Shown here: positions 22,916 to 32,200 of the stretch, in pieces
How the letters are laid out: every line of letters begins with the position of its first letter
Numbering within the stretch: position 1 is the stretch's first letter
From: Lepidurus packardi
Taxonomy: Eukaryota > Arthropoda > Branchiopoda > Notostraca > Triopsidae
NCBI GenBank assembly: GCA_023053545.1
Contig: JAKZAN010000114.1
Coordinates: 42,500 to 106,499 of the forward strand
Length of the DNA: 64,000 nucleotides
Direction: 5' to 3'
The notes under the pieces: generated by a model
Database searches by the model: none
What the model was told of the DNA's origin: nothing
The model's input: only the letters and a program-made list of their open reading frames with translations
Made by a program: the position numbers and the translations under genes

Positions 22916-23013
22916 TTTGGTATTTTTGTATTTTTGAGGCGAACCATGTCGCTATCGCGCCACATTATCGCCTTCGGCTTTCTTTTTCAACACACTCTCA
23001 CTGTTTGATACTT
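22916..23013 (-). mobile_element. 98-bp 3' fragment of the I-group LINE (5'-truncated insertion)
   Basis: The bases repeat the 3' end of the full LINE at 23,419-23,519, with GATAC where the full copy has GGTAC and one T fewer at the tail. The satellite on the left ends at GCTTGTA. On the right it resumes at ACCTG, so no target duplication is present and a few bases of satellite are missing. Extreme 5' truncation is the usual outcome of aborted target-primed reverse transcription. The same fragment recurs at 34,177-34,274. Confidence 0.9.
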
Positions 23014-23418
23014 ACCTGAAATTTCAATGAAATTTCCTTGAAATTTGCTTGTAATTTTACCTGAAATTTGCTTGTAATTTTTCCTGAAATTTCCTCGAAA
23101 TCTTATTTTTTATAAAAATTTCCTTGAAATTTGCTTGTAATTTTACCTGAAATTTCCTCCAAATCTTATTGAAATTACACTGAAATTTAATTGAAATTTC
23201 GTTGAAATATGCTTGTAATTTTACCTGAAATTTCAATGAAATTTCCTTGAAATTTGCTTGTAATTTTACCTGAAATTTCTTCGAAATCTTATTGAAATTA
23301 CACTGAAACTTCAATGAAATTTCGTTGAAATATGCTTGTAATTTTACCCGAAATTTCCTCGAAATCTTATTGAAATTACACTGAAATTTCATTGAACTTT
23401 CGTTGAAATATGCTTGTA
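23014..23418. repeat. Satellite spacer between LINE fragment and LINE copy A
   Basis: 405 bp of satellite lie between the truncated and the full-length LINE. They contain an unusual AT-rich interruption near 23,104-23,118 (TTTTTTATAAAAA) that breaks the monomer. The same spacer, interruption included, recurs at 34,275-34,679 and is absent beside copy C. No coding feature is seen. Confidence 0.9.
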
Positions 23419-23525
23419 TTTTGGTATTTTTGTATTTTTGAGGCGAACCATGTCGCTATCGCGCCACATTATCGCCTTCGGCTTTCTTTTTCAACACACT
23501 CTCACTGTTTGGTACTTTAGCATCT

Positions 23526-26500
23526 TCAGATGAAATCTAAAATCTTCGTTTGTTTTATGAACTTGATAAAATTGTTTTGTATAAAAAACCGATCATGCAC
23601 TGTTCTGTTTCCGAATCCTACAATTTCTTCGAAGTCCACTGGTATGTTTTTGCTTCGCAGTTTGCTGAATAAAGCGTTGCGCTCCGCTCTCAGGGTTGAG
23701 CATTCCATGACTAGATGCTTCCCGGTTTCGTCTGCCTCACCACAGTTTCGGCACAACGGGCTATCCTGTAGGTTAAATCTGTGCATCCACGATCCGATCT
23801 TGCCATGACCACATCTGAGTCTTAATACAGCAACAGCTTCTCTTCTTCTTTTGATGGTCCTCCATTTATTGGATCCTAGAGTTTCGGTCTTCAATACAAT
23901 GGCCTGTGACGTATTCAGTTTGATTTCGTTCAAAAACTCTCTTTCGATGTTTTGCTTGGTGATTGTTTTTAGCTCGTGTCTTGTCAGCCCGTTTGTTCTT
24001 TCGTTGCTGGAGGTTCTTCCTCTCTTTGCTGCTTGATCCGCTGCTTCATTACCAGGGATGCCAATATGGGCGGGGATCCATTGTAAATTGATTGTGCAAC
24101 CATCTACTATTAGGTTTCTTATTTTTCCCTGAATTTGTTGGCTGAGATCAAAATGAGTTCTGCAACCCCAGCTTTTTAGTACAGCTAGCGCCGCCATTGA
24201 GTCTGTTAGAATGACAAATTTTTCGGGGGGGTTATTCGCTACAGAATCTAACGCTATTTCAATTGCTGTAAGTTCAGCTGACAATATGGAGGATCCTTGG
24301 AGCATGCGAAATTCCTTTGTCTCGCCCGTTTTTTCTATATATACTCCACATCCTGTGTTTCCTTGTTCGTCTTTCGATCCGTCTGTGAATATTTTCTTAA
24401 AATCCCTATAAGTATTTTCTAAAAATGCTAACACAAATTGCACTGCTATCTGAGGATTCTTCTTTGTGGTTAGTCCGTCAATGTCCGTAAAGATATATTT
24501 TTCTGTAAATTCCCATGGGGCCATCAAGTTTTCAAAAAAATTCCTTTGTGTTATGTCTGGTAGCTGAAATTTCTCTTTAAGTTCTTTATAGTCTTCCCAG
24601 ATAATCGATTTGTTCTTTGAGATCTCCTTTACTATTAGGTCTTCCTTATGACATTCAGTCATTCTGTTAATATAATCTTGCGACAATAGCGTTCTCCTAT
24701 ACCGTAAAGGCAACATGCTCGCCGCACATAGCAATACCCCAATAGGGGTAGTTTTTGTTGCTCCTAAAATAATTCTTAGAGCTTTGTTTTGAATCGTTTC
24801 CAACGGTTGTAGCTTTCTTGAGTTAACAAACTTGTATATAAAACAGGCATATTCTAGTCTGGACCTAATAAGGTTTTTGTAGATGGTGAGTAAAAGGTTT
24901 GTGCTGGCTCCCCAGCTTGTGCCTGCCAGCCTACTTAAAATCCCTACTGCTTTCATACCTTTCTGTCGTAGATATTTAATATGCTCTTCAAACTTGAGTC
25001 TTCTATTGAAAATGACCCCCAAGAATCTTGCATTTTCGACCCTCTCGATGGCCATGCCATTTATCTTGCACTTCTTATTTGTCTGCCATTTCCTTTTCCT
25101 GGTTATCACAAGGTATTTCGTTTTTTCTGGTGATAAGGTAAACCCGTTCCTTTTACACCACGTCTCTATTTCCTTAACTCTACATCTCAACTTGTCCATT
25201 GCGGAATCCGTATTTCTGCCCAGTGTCCACGTTCCCGCATCATCTGCGAAAAGTGATGTATTTGTGTCCCTCTGGTTCTCGGGGAAATCCGCTAGCATGA
25301 TATTGAATAGCCAAGGACTTAAGACTGCACCCTGGGGTATGCCTCTTACTAGTCTTTGCTTGGTAGACAGGCTGGATCCGACTCGTACTTCCATTGTTCT
25401 GTCGCATAAATAGCTTCTGATGATTCCCAAGAGTTTTCCGTTGACCCCTTTTCTCCCCAACTTGTATAGAAGTCCGTCGATCCAGACCGAGTCGTAGGCA
25501 GAAGTTAGGTCGAGCAAAAGGACAGTTCGCACCCAGCCTTTGTTAAAGACAGTGTGTGCGTCGTTCATCAATCTCATCAACTGGTCGACCGTACTTCTAC
25601 CTGCCCTAAACCCGGATTGGTATTTCGAGAACCAGTTATACTTTTCTGCTACCCAGCTCAGTCTTTTTATGAGCATTCGTTCGAATAATTTTGCCAGGCA
25701 TGATATTAGGGATATCGGCCTATAAGATTGTACTGCTCCAGGATCTTTACCTGGCTTCCCGATAGGTATTACGACTGCATTTCTCCAGTCATTTGGTACT
25801 ACTCCTCCTTCGAGTATAAAATTGAATATTTTTTGTAATGCTTTCCTCCATTTTGGTGGCATTCTTTTTAATAACTCGTAGTGGACCATGTCCTTTCCCT
25901 GGCTTGTTTTTGGTGCTGCTTTAATTACACTGTCTAATTCCCATGCTGTGAAGGGTCTTTCCAAGTTTGGTTCTACACTTTTCTCATTGATCATTGCCTG
26001 TATATCCATTTTCAACACATCTATGTCCACTTCTGGTTGAAATATTACCGGCTCTGCTCTCTGTACCCTAGCGAATTGTTCTGCGAAGGCCTCCGCTTTC
26101 TCTTCGTCACTTTGTATGACGCGTCCGTTTTTATCCACTATACAGTTCTGCCCTTTTTGAGGCGATCCTTCCATACCTCTTATTAGTCCCCATACTTGTT
26201 TCATCGATGTATGCGTCCCCATATTTTCTACCTTTTTCTTCCAAAATTCTCTTTTTGTTTTTTGTGTCAATTGTTTACACTTGGCCTTGTTCTTCTTGTA
26301 TATAATTAGATTTTCGGTACTGGGGTGATTCCTTAAAATTCTATAGCTTGCTCTGGCTTTGCTTAAGGCCTCACTACATTTGATATCCCACCATGGCTTC
26401 CTTATTTTGTTATTTTTGTTACCCCTGTCTTGTGTCGATCTGGTTCCACTGCCCTGGACTGGTATATGTTTCTTGGTTATTCCTATGAGGGTGTCTACGA

Positions 26501-27344
26501 ACGTCTGATACCTTACTTCGATTAATCCTCTTTGTGTCTCATGTTCTATGTCCGCGTCTTCTAATTCCTTGAGCCAATTTGTCCATCGAGCTTTCCTGAA
26601 ATTCCATCGTGGGGCACCCTCCCTTACTTCGTCACCTAGTGTTCCTTCCACCTCAATTATTACAGGTAGGTGATCGCTTTGGAGTAAGGCGCCTGTAGTA
26701 ACCTTCACTTTCTCGTATATTCCCGTCGATGCAAAACATAAGTCAATTGTGGATACCGATCCTCTCTCTGATATACATGTGCTGATTCCTTTAGGTGATG
26801 CTAAAAGTAGTTTTTCCCATTCTTCTAAAAAGTTAAATAAAATATGTCCTCTCGTATCGTTAAAATTTTTGCCATTCCATAGATCGTGGTGTGAATTGAA
26901 ATCGCCAAATAAAAGGATGTTCTTTTCCCTTCCAATTTGTGAAAGATAGAAATCATATTCTTGCTTCGTAATCTTATTTGCATTTTCCCCTGTTCGAACT
27001 TGAAGGTAGATGCCGGCTAGGAAAAGTTCCGTTTGTTCATGTTTTACTTTAATACATACTATTTCTAGTACCCCATTTTTGAATTCGTGCAGTGGAACCA
27101 ATTCTGAATATAAGTTTCGTTTAATAAAAAACACCACACCTCCGCCTCTTTTCCCCTCTCGATCCTTCCTGATCGTCTTATATCCGTTTATTATTGCGCT
27201 GTTTTCCTTTTTCAACCACGTTTCGCATACAAATATTACATCTGGTGCTCGATTCAGTTCACTTATGTATGCGCACAACCCGGTCATATGTGGGACGAGC
27301 CTTCTTGCATTCCATGACAGTACGCTTAAATTGTCGTCACCCAT
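23526..27344 (-). CDS. LINE copy A ORF2: endonuclease, reverse transcriptase, RNase H (1,272 aa)
   Basis: ATG at 27,344 overlaps the end of ORF1 by 19 bases in another frame, suggesting translation by termination-reinitiation. The APE-type endonuclease (about 1-235) shows Asn12, Glu41, GDFN at 147-150 and SDH at 223-225. The reverse transcriptase (about 470-760) shows SYRPISL near 541-547, GIPQGAVLSP at 668-677 and the catalytic box FADD at 699-702. RNase H (about 980-1,107) shows Asp988, Glu1024, Asp1048 and Asp1103. A CCHC finger closes the protein (C1198, C1201, H1210, C1215). The enzyme nicks target DNA, copies the LINE RNA there and can remove the RNA strand itself. Relative to copy B it differs at residues 231, 601, 606 and 780. 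Confidence 0.97.
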   Translation of the reverse strand: MGDDNLSVLSWNARRLVPHMTGLCAYISELNRAPDVIFVCETWLKKENSAIINGYKTIRKDREGKRGGGVVFFIKRNLYSELVPLHEFKNGVLEIVCIKVKHEQTELFLAGIYLQVRTGENANKITKQEYDFYLSQIGREKNILLFGDFNSHHDLWNGKNFNDTRGHILFNFLEEWEKLLLASPKGISTCISERGSVSTIDLCFASTGIYEKVKVTTGALLQSDHLPVIIEVEGTLGDEVREGAPRWNFRKARWTNWLKELEDADIEHETQRGLIEVRYQTFVDTLIGITKKHIPVQGSGTRSTQDRGNKNNKIRKPWWDIKCSEALSKARASYRILRNHPSTENLIIYKKNKAKCKQLTQKTKREFWKKKVENMGTHTSMKQVWGLIRGMEGSPQKGQNCIVDKNGRVIQSDEEKAEAFAEQFARVQRAEPVIFQPEVDIDVLKMDIQAMINEKSVEPNLERPFTAWELDSVIKAAPKTSQGKDMVHYELLKRMPPKWRKALQKIFNFILEGGVVPNDWRNAVVIPIGKPGKDPGAVQSYRPISLISCLAKLFERMLIKRLSWVAEKYNWFSKYQSGFRAGRSTVDQLMRLMNDAHTVFNKGWVRTVLLLDLTSAYDSVWIDGLLYKLGRKGVNGKLLGIIRSYLCDRTMEVRVGSSLSTKQRLVRGIPQGAVLSPWLFNIMLADFPENQRDTNTSLFADDAGTWTLGRNTDSAMDKLRCRVKEIETWCKRNGFTLSPEKTKYLVITRKRKWQTNKKCKINGMAIERVENARFLGVIFNRRLKFEEHIKYLRQKGMKAVGILSRLAGTSWGASTNLLLTIYKNLIRSRLEYACFIYKFVNSRKLQPLETIQNKALRIILGATKTTPIGVLLCAASMLPLRYRRTLLSQDYINRMTECHKEDLIVKEISKNKSIIWEDYKELKEKFQLPDITQRNFFENLMAPWEFTEKYIFTDIDGLTTKKNPQIAVQFVLAFLENTYRDFKKIFTDGSKDEQGNTGCGVYIEKTGETKEFRMLQGSSILSAELTAIEIALDSVANNPPEKFVILTDSMAALAVLKSWGCRTHFDLSQQIQGKIRNLIVDGCTINLQWIPAHIGIPGNEAADQAAKRGRTSSNERTNGLTRHELKTITKQNIEREFLNEIKLNTSQAIVLKTETLGSNKWRTIKRRREAVAVLRLRCGHGKIGSWMHRFNLQDSPLCRNCGEADETGKHLVMECSTLRAERNALFSKLRSKNIPVDFEEIVGFGNRTVHDRFFIQNNFIKFIKQTKILDFI

Positions 27345-28882
27345 TGCATAAGTATTTCTATTGTGTCTTCTTCTGCTAACAACTCTCTTCCATGCCTAAC
27401 TAACTCATTGACTTTTTCTTCCCATTGACCTTCTCCCAATATGACGGCGATGATCTTACACACCACTTTCCTTAGCAATCCACGTATGCCCTGATTCCTC
27501 TGCTCTGCAGTGCTGTCACGCTCTTTCCTAATTTCCATGCCAGCATCCTCTTGTCTGTTACTTTCCACTAGTACCACGTCTTTCTTTGATTGTTCGCTAA
27601 CCCCGTCAGCACCCATTGTCGTCTTCGGGCTTAAAATCTTCCTTTCTGCTCCCGAGATTACCGAGCTATAGGATTGTTTTTCTCCTTGGTCAGTTCTTCG
27701 TCCCGCCTCTATTGGCGCAGGTTTGGCCTTTTGGTGAACCGGAATCTCCTTAGCTCGTTCGCTTCTTCGTACCTGAGCCTGCCCAATACCCATCACCTTA
27801 CGATAACTTTCGCATGTTGTGTCTGCTGCATTATGTTCTCTGCTGCAGTTCGCACATTTGGGTGTAACTCCCTGTTTCCTTCTAATACAATCCTGGAAGC
27901 GGTGGTCCTCTCCGCAATGACCGCATCGTTGTTTGGCGGTGCAAACTGTGCTCAGATGTCCAAAACGTTGGCATCTGTAGCATCGAACTGGTTTTGGTTG
28001 AAAAGGGATGACCGATACTTTAAAGTATCCTACCTCGATATGGGGGGGAAGAAATTCCCCTTCGAACATTAAGTGATACGAGTTATTTTGCACTTTCTCT
28101 TTAACCCCCTTTTCGTTTTCGAGGACACTGAATAACATTCTTACGGCATACAACCCCCTAATTTTCTGACTAAGTATTTCTTCTTTACTCGTACCCCACA
28201 GTCTTATTATACCGTGTTGTAGAACTACCGGCTTTGCCATTCGCATGGCCACTTTCCACCGTCCAATGCTTTCTATTTTTAACAGCTTGGAAATTATTTT
28301 TTCTTGACGCGTGAAAAATAAAATCTCTCCTCCTTTTGACAACTTAATCTCTGCTCCCTGTATCTCCATTTTCTGTATTATCTTTCCCACTTCGAAAGGA
28401 CTGACCTTGCCGAAGTTTTCGCCTTCTACTCCCACCATTTTCGCAATAACAGGCCTTATCTCTTGACCCTGTTGTAGGTTGCCTTCCGCCTCGCCTTCCG
28501 TTGCCAGGCTCGATGTAGAAAAAAGTTCCGCCCTTGTAGATGTTCTCTTTTTCCCCCCTAATACTGCACTCTCTACCCCCCCTTGCGGCCTTTCTCCTCC
28601 TCTCCCATGTTCCGCCCTTGGGGATGTACTCTTTTCCCCTATAACCGCACTTTCTGACTCAGCTTGAGTCCTATCTCCTCCACTCGCTTTATCTTCCCCT
28701 TCCTTCTGCTTCTTTTTGGGGGGCCTTCCTCTGCCTCTCTTTCCTTTAACTTCCATGAATCCCTTCTCGTCGTTTAACCTCTCCCCTCGTTTACCTTCCA
28801 ACTTCTTTTTCGCAAAATCCACAAAAGCGTCATCCCTCACTTCCAAGTCAACTTCCACTTCATCACCGATTGCCCCCTCCAT
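27326..28882 (-). CDS. LINE copy A ORF1: RNA-binding protein with AT-hook-like motif and three zinc knuckles (518 aa)
   Basis: ATG at 28,882. The N-terminus is acidic (residues 1-20), then strongly basic with GRGRPPKKK around residues 50-58, an AT-hook-type core (RGRPP) known to sit in the minor groove of AT-rich DNA. Residues 77-80 and 104-107 begin two copies of an imperfect 27-residue duplication (ESAV...). Residues about 155-295 look like the RRM-like region of LINE ORF1 proteins. Three CCHC knuckles follow: C301/C304/H309/C314, C320/C323/H327/C332 and C343/C346/H350/C357. The protein should coat LINE RNA. It is identical in copies A, B and C. Confidence 0.93.
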   Translation of the reverse strand: MEGAIGDEVEVDLEVRDDAFVDFAKKKLEGKRGERLNDEKGFMEVKGKRGRGRPPKKKQKEGEDKASGGDRTQAESESAVIGEKSTSPRAEHGRGGERPQGGVESAVLGGKKRTSTRAELFSTSSLATEGEAEGNLQQGQEIRPVIAKMVGVEGENFGKVSPFEVGKIIQKMEIQGAEIKLSKGGEILFFTRQEKIISKLLKIESIGRWKVAMRMAKPVVLQHGIIRLWGTSKEEILSQKIRGLYAVRMLFSVLENEKGVKEKVQNNSYHLMFEGEFLPPHIEVGYFKVSVIPFQPKPVRCYRCQRFGHLSTVCTAKQRCGHCGEDHRFQDCIRRKQGVTPKCANCSREHNAADTTCESYRKVMGIGQAQVRRSERAKEIPVHQKAKPAPIEAGRRTDQGEKQSYSSVISGAERKILSPKTTMGADGVSEQSKKDVVLVESNRQEDAGMEIRKERDSTAEQRNQGIRGLLRKVVCKIIAVILGEGQWEEKVNELVRHGRELLAEEDTIEILMQWVTTI

Positions 28883-28942
28883 ACCCCTTCTTTATTTTAC
28901 AGCAAAAACCAAAATAGTACTTCGAATTCGCAAGAACAACAA

Positions 28943-29020
28943 CTAAATTAGACAAAACACCACGAGATACCACACAGAATGCTAAATTAGACAAAACACC
29001 ACTAGATACCACCCAGAATA
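28943..29020 (-). repeat. 39-bp tandem duplication in the LINE 5' UTR (copy A)
   Basis: Two direct copies, 28,943-28,981 and 28,982-29,020, each beginning CTAAATTAGACAAAACACCA and differing at a few bases. The same pair is present in copies B (40,204-40,281) and C (48,383-48,460). Internal 5' UTR repeats are common in LINEs and may multiply promoter elements, but no function can be shown here. Confidence 0.85.
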
Positions 29021-29245
29021 CACCAATTGAACCACTACAGACTCCCCTGGCCGAAGCCACGGGCCTTTAATTACTTCTGTCCTCACTAGTTTTATGGAAA
29101 CTGACACTACTGTCAATTTGCTTATATAAGTAAACTAAAGCACACGAAGAATCACTGTCACAACTTAAAGGTTGTCGAAAAAGGCGACTGAAGAACTTTC
29201 TTGTCTCCACTCAACGTCTGCACCTGTTGGTTGCTAGCCCGTGAC

Positions 29246-32200
29246 TGTAATTTTACCTGAAATTTCCTCGAAATCTTATTGAAATTACACTGAAACTTCA
29301 ATGAAATTTGCTTGAAATTTGCTTGTAATTCTACCTGAAATTTTCTCGAAATCTTCTTGAAATTACACTAAAATTTCATTGAAATTTCGTTGAAATATGC
29401 TTGTAATTTTACCTCAAATTTCAAAGAAATTTCCTTGAAATTTGATTGTAATTTTACCTGAAATTTCCTCGTAATCTTATTGAAATTACACTGAAATTTC
29501 ATTGAAATTTCGTTGAAATATGCTTGTAATTTTAACTAAAATTTCAATGAAATTTCCTTGAAATTTGCTTGTAATTTTACCTGAAATTTCGTCGAAATCT
29601 TATTGAAATTACACTGAAACTTCAATGAAATTTCCTTGAAATTTCCTTGGAATTTTACCTGAAATTTCCTTGAAATCTTATTGAAATTACACTGAAATTT
29701 CATTGAAATTTCGTTGAAATATGCTTGTAATTTTACCTGAAATTTCAATGAAATTTCCTTGAAATTTGCTTGTAATTTTACCTGAAATTTCCTCGAAATC
29801 TTATTGAAATTACACTGAAACTTCATTGAAATTTCGTTGAAATATGCTTGTAATTTTACCTGAAATTTCAATAAAATTTCCTTGAAATTTGCTTGTAATT
29901 TTACCTGAAATTTCCTCGAAATCTTATTGAAATTACACTGAAATTTCATTGAAATTTCGTTGAAATATGCTTGTAATTTTACCACAAATTTCAATGAAAT
30001 TTCCTTGAAATTTGCTTGTAATTTTACCTGAAATTTCCTCGAAATCTTATTGAAATTAGACTGAAATTTCATAGAAATTTCGTTGAAATATGCTTGTAAT
30101 TTTACCTGAAATTTCAATGAAATTTCCTTGAAATTTGCTTGTAATTTTACCTGAAATTTCTTCGAAATCTTATTGAAATTACACTGAAACTTCAATGAAA
30201 TTTCCTTGAAATTTCCTTGGAATTTTACACTGAAATTTCCTTGAAATCTTATTGAAATTACACTGAAATTTCATTGAAATTTCGTTGAAATATACTTGTA
30301 ATTTTACCTGAAATTTCCTCGAAATCTTATTGAAATTACACTAAAATTTCATTGAAATTTCGTTGAAATATGCTTGTAATTTTACCTCAAATTTCAAAGA
30401 AATTTCCTTGAAATTTGATTGTAATTTTACCTGAAATTTCCTCGTAATCTTATTGAAATTACACTGAAATTTCATTGAAATTTCGTTGAAATATGCTTGT
30501 AATTTTACCTGAAATTTCAATGAAATTTCCTTGAAATTTGCTTGTAATTTTACCTGAAATTTCTTAGAAATCTTATTGAAATTACACTGAAATTTCATTG
30601 AAATTTCGTTGAAATATGCTTGTAATTTTACCTGAAATTTCCTCGAAATCTTATTGAAATTACACTGAAATTTCATTGAAATTTCGTTGAAATATGCTTG
30701 TAATTTTACCTGAAATTTCAATGAAATTTCCTTGAAATCTTATCTAATTTACACTGAAATTTCATTGAAATTTCGTTGAAATATTCTTGTAATTTTACCT
30801 GAAAATTCAATGAAATTTCCTTGAAATTTGCTTGTAATTTTACTTGAAATTTCCTAGAAATCTTATTGAAATTACACTGAAATTTCATTGAAATTTCGTT
30901 GAAATATGCTTGTAATTTTACCTGAAATTTCCTCGAAATCTTATTGAAATTACACTGAAATTTCATTGAAATTTCGTTGAAATATGCTTGTAATTTTACC
31001 TGAAATTTCAATGAAATTTCCTTGAAATCTTATTGAAATTACACTGAAATTTCATTGAAATTTCGTTGAAATATGCTTGTAATTTTAACTGAAATTTCAA
31101 TGAAATTTCCTTCAAATTTGCTTGTAATTTCCCTGAAATTTGCTTGTAATTTTACCTGAAATTTCCTCAAAATCTTATTGAAATTACACTGAAATTTCAT
31201 TGAAATTTCGTTGAAATATGCTTGTAATTTTACCTGAAATTTCCTCGAAATCTTATTGAAATTACACTGAAATTTCATTGAAATTTCGTTGAAATATGCT
31301 TGTAATTTTACCTGAAATTTCAATGAAATTTTCTTGAAATTTGCTTGTAATTTTACCTGAAATTTCCAAGAAATCTTTTTGAAATTACACTGAAATTTCA
31401 TTGAAATTTCGTTGAAATTTGCTTGTAATTTTACCTGAAAATTCAATGAAATTTCCTTGAAATTAGCTTGTAATTTTACTTGAAATTTCCTAGAAATCTT
31501 ATTGAAATTACACTGAAATTTCATTGAAATTTCGTTGAAATATGCTTGTAATTTTACCTGAAATTTCCTCGAAATCTTATTGAAATTACACTGAAATTTC
31601 ATTGAAATTTCGTTGAAATATGCTTGTAATTTTACCTGAAATTTCAATGAAATTTCCTTGAAATCTTATTGAAATTACACTGAAATTTCATTGAAATTTC
31701 GTTGAAATATGCTTGTAATTTTAACTGAAATTTCAATGAAATTTCCTTCAAATTTGCTTGTAATTTCCCTGAAATTTGCTTGTAATTTTACCTGAAATTT
31801 CCTCGAAATCTTATTGAAATTACACTGAAATTTCATTGAAATTTCGTTGAAATATGCTTGTAATTTTACCTGAAATTTCCTCGAAATCTTATTGAAATTA
31901 CACTAAAATTTCATTGAAATTTCGTTGAATATGCTTGTAGTTTTACCTCAAATTTCAAAGAAATTTCCTTGAAATTTGATTGTAATTTTACCTGAAATTT
32001 CCTCGTAATCTTATTGAAATTACACTGAAATTTCATTGAAATTTCGTTGAAATATGCTTGTAATTTTACCTGAAATTTCAATGAAATTTCCTTGAAATTT
32101 GCTTGTAATTTTACCTGAAATTTCCTCGAAATCTTATTGAAATTACACTGAAATTTCATTGAAATTTCGTTGAAATATGCTTGTAATTTTACTTGAAATT

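Larger units (their letters stand above)
23419..29245 (-). mobile_element. Full-length I-group non-LTR retrotransposon, copy A
   Basis: A 5,827-bp two-ORF LINE on the minus strand: 363-bp 5' UTR, ORF1, overlapping ORF2, 107-bp 3' UTR and a tail made of CAAAAATA-type repeats. A 4-bp target duplication TGTA (23,415-23,418 and 29,246-29,249) brackets it within the satellite motif GCTTGTAATTTT. ORF2 carries RNase H after the RT and a terminal CCHC finger, which points to the I group (I/Nimb or a relative). The clade call needs a tree. Both ORFs are open and all catalytic motifs are present, so this copy could be active. Copy B differs by only a few substitutions. Confidence 0.95.

Noticed and set aside
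23530-27379. Plus-strand frames of 60-180 codons antisense to the LINE ORFs, and similar ones antisense to CR1 and Gypsy
   Set aside because: They mirror well-supported minus-strand genes and show no domains.
28863-29060. 65-codon frame upstream of LINE ORF1 (also at 40,124 and 48,303)
   Set aside because: It starts at GTG, is mostly the translated 39-bp tandem repeat of the 5' UTR and overlaps the ORF1 start; no coding support.
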